Shown here: piece after piece, positions 59,340 to 64,000 of the stretch | Layout of the letters: each line of letters starts with the position of its first letter | How positions within the stretch are numbered: position 1 is the first letter of the stretch | Origin: Eonycteris spelaea | Lineage: Eukaryota; Chordata; Mammalia; Chiroptera; Pteropodidae | DNA length: 64,000 nucleotides | Assembly: GCA_003508835.1 (NCBI GenBank) | Contig: PUFA01000092.1 | Span: forward strand, 6,863,501-6,927,500 | Reading direction: 5' to 3' | The notes under the pieces: model-generated | The model's database searches: none | What the model saw: the letters and a program-made list of their open reading frames with translations, nothing else | Told to the model about the DNA's origin: nothing | Translations under genes and position numbers: made by a program

Positions 59340-60120
59340 ATTTATCAAATGATATACTGAGCCTAGGCGTCAGGACTTTTTCTAGGTGCTGCTGACACAT
59401 TCCTGCCCTCACAGAGCTTATAGTGTTGTGGAGGATACAGAAAATAGGAGATTATAACGTAGTATGAAAAGTACTTTAATAGAGATAATTCAGAATACCA
59501 AAACACAAAGAAGGGACACACCTATCCAAAATTAAGGGGTTAGAAAAGCCTTTCTAGAGGAAGCTGAAGCATGAAGAATGAGGAGTGTGCCACTCTAAGA
59601 GGAAGTGGGAGAATTATTGAAGCAGAGGGAGCATGCTCAAAGGTCGTGGTCAAATATATGGTGATGGAAGGAGATTTGACTTTGGGTGGTGAATGTACAA
59701 TGCAATATACAGGTGATGTATTATTGAACTGTACACTTGAAACCTATATAATTTTATTAACCAATGTTACCCTAATACATTTAATTTTAAAAATCAATGG
59801 CATGTTTGCTGAAATAAATTAAATATGACTGAATAACAGAGCTTAAAGGGGAAGAGATAGGAATCAAAGCTAGAGAAGTAAACAGAGACAGGTTATGCAG
59901 GGCCTCTAATCTGTGTTCAGGGATTCATATTTGATTCTAAGAGGAGAACATTAAAAAGGAGTATGACATGATTAAATTGCATTTTGACTAATTCTGTGTG
60001 GACAAGGTGAAGAATGGATTGGTGAGAGGCAGGTCTAGATGTATGAACTTTACTTAGGAGGCTGCTGCAAAACTCCAGGCCTTCATTTGGAAATGAGAAT
60101 GGGGACAGGGAGAGTATAAG
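59340..60120 (+). repeat. Ancient LINE-like repeat split by a later L1
   Basis: The left part (to about 59645) has 'cctgccctcacagagcttat'. The right part (from about 59830) has 'ggttatgcagggcctctaat'. Both belong to the same kind of old mammalian repeat as 46325-46940. The L1 3' end between them inserted later. Confidence 0.5.
59646..59800 (+). mobile_element. Short bat-type LINE-1 3' end
   Basis: A 5'-truncated copy from 'aaatatatggtgatggaagg' to the 3' end 'attaaccaatgttaccctaa'. It is very similar in its 3' part to 58450-58560. Confidence 0.85.
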
Positions 60121-63100
60121 GAGTCAAGAAATATTTAAGAGAGAGAACTGACAATATTAGGTAAGAGAAGATGAGGAGGAAGAAGAAATCAAGGATAAAC
60201 TCCAAATTTCTAGCTTGGCAACTTGATAGAGGATGTACTATATTAAAAAACATGAAACCTTGAGAGAAGAAGCAGGTTTGGTAAGGGAATTCAGATTTGG
60301 ATATGCTACTTTTGAACAACCATAGAGATGTGCAACAAAGGAAGTTATGAGAAATTAAGATGTATGACTTTAATATTTCAGAGTTTGAGCAGCTACAGGT
60401 GAAGATAAGGCCTATGATATAGCCATCAGTGGGTAGCTAAAGTCGTGTGATACTAAAGGCCATTAAAAATGAAGGCCTTAAGAACAAGAAAGGCCAACAT
60501 ATAAGAAAGGTCATCTATACAGGAATTAAAGGGGGAGGCTTACATAAGGGTGGGCACTAATAATCTGAAAGGAACTGAGAAGAGAAGACACTGATCCCAT
60601 TACCCAACCCCAAACATTGTGTGGGCCAATAAGAATTATTATTTAAAAGCACTGTAGGAAAAGTGGGGGTTGAAATGTAAGCTTCAGTAAAGCAAGGAGA
60701 TAAAGGGAACATCCAGCGAGGATATAAGGGAGCTTTTATTCAGGAAAAGGTTTCCAAAAGCATAGTGGAAAGGTTTGATGGGGAGGAGTGTTGGGAGTTT
60801 AGTTTAGGGGAGATGAAACACAAAACATGAAGTATGAGAAACCATAAAGTATGTCAAAGAATATATGGAAATAGACAAATGACATGTTATTTTTACATTT
60901 TAATAGAAGACCAAAAATAGAAATAATGTGAAGCAAGATTTTCTAAGGATTATGTCCAGAGGCCACCTTTGCAGGACTGCAAAGGTAGAGTGTGAGGAGA
61001 TGGGAAAAGGCTGCCTCTTGGTCTCTATGAGTAGAGGGCAGCACGGGTATATAAGCTAGAATCCTCAGTGCAGCTTTGGCTCCAAAGGACTGATCTGTGC
61101 TTCAACAATTGTATTTTAATCTGCATCACTTCTTAAGCCCCGAATGCCTTCATATAAATGATGCAAAAATTTTAAAAATGCTTTTATAAAACTCCATCTG
61201 AAAGCTTACCACAGAGAATTAAAGGTCTCCACAAACGCATGTTCCAGTAAACACCTTATCCTCAGCCTCAATCATGTCATTTACTTCTGTAGTCCGAATC
61301 ACTAAATATGCCTATGTCTCCTTCTCAATTTAGTCTAGATCAAACTGTTTATTTCTGAAAAGCCAACAACTTCAACAAAACACTAGAAATAAAGTTTTGG
61401 GCAGCAAAGAGAATTATATGTTGTTTTGCTACAGATTATCGGAGCCATAAAATTTTCAAGCTAGAAAGGGCCTTGGAGAACATCTGGTAACAAGTAATGC
61501 CCAGGAAGGTTAAATAGCAACCAAGATTAGCAAATACCCTAGTGAGTATTGCCACTAAGAGAAACACTAGAAAGGCCAAATACAATGGCCAATGATACCA
61601 GCAGACTTCTTTTTTTTTTATGTAGGAAAATATCTTCTGTCTTATTTCAGACTATAACGATACAGAATATCTCCAGAGGAATTTGTCAGAATTTATGTAT
61701 TCAAATAAAATATAAATATTATCTTTCAGAATGTCCACTTTTAGACTATATATTTATCCAATGATGCTGCAACTCAATTATTTTCTAAGAGAGTTTAAAA
61801 AGAGTGTCATTGCTTCATAGTTATATCTTGTAGGTGATTTTCTTCCTTCTTTTTAAACTAGCAATAATGGATTTAAACAAATACTTTATGAACAAGAACT
61901 AGATCCAAATACTAACTTAGATCAATGTTTTTATTCTGACTATTGTCAAGAGTCAATATCAGCCTCAAGGAATTTGTCTTAAAATGCCATCATTGCCATA
62001 TTTAAAAGAATTGCTATAGGTTCTAAAGACAGTCTTCAAAAAGGCAATACAAAACTACTGTGACATTAGCAGTAATTCTTGTACAGAGTTCCAAGGAACT
62101 ACCTGGAAAGAGATAACACGCATTTGGATTCTTATTTTGTTTTAAAAAGAACCAAAGACATTATTTTAAAGTGAAACCTCAAAATCAACAAGAAATGAAA
62201 AAGGACTTTGTATGTATAACTACTTAAAATAAAGCTTTGAAAGATGATAACTCTTATTATTCCACTGAATAACAGAAATCTATGCATCTTATTTGAGAAA
62301 AATCTGAGAATTGTACATTTAGAAATAGCTGAAGGCACAAATCCAATGTAAATTATAAATCTGTCCTCTCTGGCACAATCATCTGGACCAGTGTCAAAGT
62401 TTGAATACTAACCATCTTCCATAACTGGAACCCATCTACTCATAATGTGTCCTGAAGTTTTGTCTATTTATAATTCCATATTAATAATATTTTAATAGTA
62501 TTATTATCTAATATTAATAAAAATGCCAAAATACCATGTTCCCTGCTTTATTAATAAGCTCTTCTCTTCCTATACACTGTGGGCCATATTAACTAAGCCA
62601 CCATATATTCCAGTGGTATGAAGATCTTTTAAGCCTAAACTGCTTTGTTTCTATTGGCACCTGTATGGGTTCATTTACTTGCACATCAATGGCTTTTTTC
62701 CCACTTAAAATAGTTCAATATTTAGCTGAAGTGTTTTAATCCAACAAAATAAAATTAGAATTCTATTGTAGAATTTCTACTTAATTCTGAACTATTCTTA
62801 GGGACAAAACATGATGTAGTTCTAAGAATCGTTTGACTTCCTTTTGCATTAAGCCACTTTTTAAATGACTGATATTTTTTTAATTAACAAGTACAATCAT
62901 ATTTCAGTCTAAATTTTCAAAAAGGCTACTCTGTCTCTGCTAAACTCACATATTTCCAAAAATTGATTAACAAGGCTGTATTTGTGGTGAAAGGATGCTT
63001 TTCAGTAGTTTACTGAGTTTACTACTACAGGAGTGTGTGGAACTATGATAATTTATCATTTGTAAACTATAATTTTATTGTAGCATCACTGAGGAAATAT

Positions 63101-64000
63101 AAGCCAAGACAAATAATTTCTGTGCCTAAAACAATACTTACTGAAAAGAACATTTACTGAAAAGAACACTTTTCAGTGACAAGTTAATAATCTGATGTTC
63201 GAAGGATCTAACTACCTGGATTTGAGTTCTGCCTCTTCACTTATAAATTAAGTCTTTTGGGTCAAATTCTCAGTCTTTCCACTATCCTACTGAGAACTCC
63301 TTTTACAGTTCTGGTAAAAAAAAAAAAAAAAGGAACTGGAAAAACATACTCAACAGATGTCAGATTAATAACACAGGCCACCTATTACTATGCAAAATAT
63401 TCAGGTGTTAAAAAAGTCTAATTCTGTCACCAATTTGATGAGGCAGGCATGCATGGCCAGATGTATAAATTTTGTGTTATCCAGGCAGAAACATTCTGGT
63501 CTGCCTCATTTTCTTAGGTATGCAAAAAACATAAATTACCTCTAAAAATAGATAATAACGGCTCAAATTTGAAGAGTATTAGAATTCCATTGTTACTTCT
63601 GAGCAATATTGAAATGATTTCTCATATTTTTTCTTTTACATAACTATTTTACATAAATATTGTGTGTATATGATACACTTCACTATTAATAATCCATCAG
63701 AGAACATCTGGGGAACAGGAACACAGATACATGATATTTGATAATCTTTTATAATAACCAATAGTTTCAATACTCTCCTCATTCAAATAGCCTAATTGAC
63801 CAATTTGAATGTTGCATTCTTCTATTTTGTTTTTCATACTCCATTAGGTTTTATACTGAGTAATGAAACTGCCAAATGGTGAAACACTCTTTAGAAAGAA
63901 GAAAATAAAGTGACTAGAAAATCTAAAGACTGAATAATAAATAACAAAATCTATTAAGTCACCTAGATAAATAATAAAGTACTGTAATAGTTTTATGTCA

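Larger units (their letters stand above)
48694..64000 (-). other. ME1: ME1 intron 6 (partial)
   Basis: More than 15 kb with no ME1 exon found by eye; exon 6 must lie beyond 64000. It contains L2 and L1 fragments, three GT microsatellites, MIRs and the unexplained open frame at 55333-55671. The last 3.9 kb (60121-64000) is AT-rich with no repeat or gene that I can name, apart from an A-run at 63317-63331. Confidence 0.75.

Overview
This window looks like ordinary nuclear DNA from a placental mammal. It has spliced genes with GT-AG introns, a CpG-island promoter, many decayed interspersed repeats (L1, L2, MIR, MER5A, MER20, Tigger-like, MLT1-like LTR) and a processed ubiquitin/ribosomal fusion pseudogene. 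The gene order (PGM3 promoter side, RWDD2A, ME1) matches the one known from human chromosome 6q14.1. Several L1 3' ends look bat-like, and I saw no recent tRNA-derived SINE. I therefore favour a bat, perhaps not a vespertilionid, but this is an inference from memory of repeat sequences.

Layout. About 1-650 is probably PGM3 5' intron, read on the minus strand. About 300-1530 is a CpG island holding a probable bidirectional promoter for PGM3 (minus) and RWDD2A (plus). RWDD2A follows, with a non-coding exon 1 ending near 875, a coding exon 2 (1893-2097) and a coding exon 3 (3105-3782). The stretch from 3.8 to 14 kb is intergenic: about 2 kb of degraded retrovirus-like pol on the minus strand, then a long L1 with an inverted piece, then older repeats. 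ME1 (cytosolic NADP-dependent malic enzyme) fills the rest on the minus strand. Eight exons are visible, corresponding to human exons 7-14, from 48693 down to the stop at 14497. The 15 kb from 48694 to the end is intron 6, and exons 1-6 lie beyond the window. Intron 9 carries a plus-strand UBA52 processed pseudogene.

Both protein-coding genes carry one single-base frameshift in an otherwise well-conserved reading frame: an extra A in RWDD2A exon 2 and a missing base in ME1 exon 7. Both fall in short homopolymer runs. The likeliest reading is sequencing or consensus error and not loss of two housekeeping-type genes, but raw reads must decide.

PGM3 (hexosamine pathway), RWDD2A (RWD-domain protein of unclear function) and ME1 (cytosolic NADPH supply) are neighbours and not a functional operon. 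The only functional coupling the sequence suggests is the shared PGM3/RWDD2A promoter. I found no convincing undescribed biological system. The least explained item is a 112-codon open frame without a start on the minus strand at 55333-55671.
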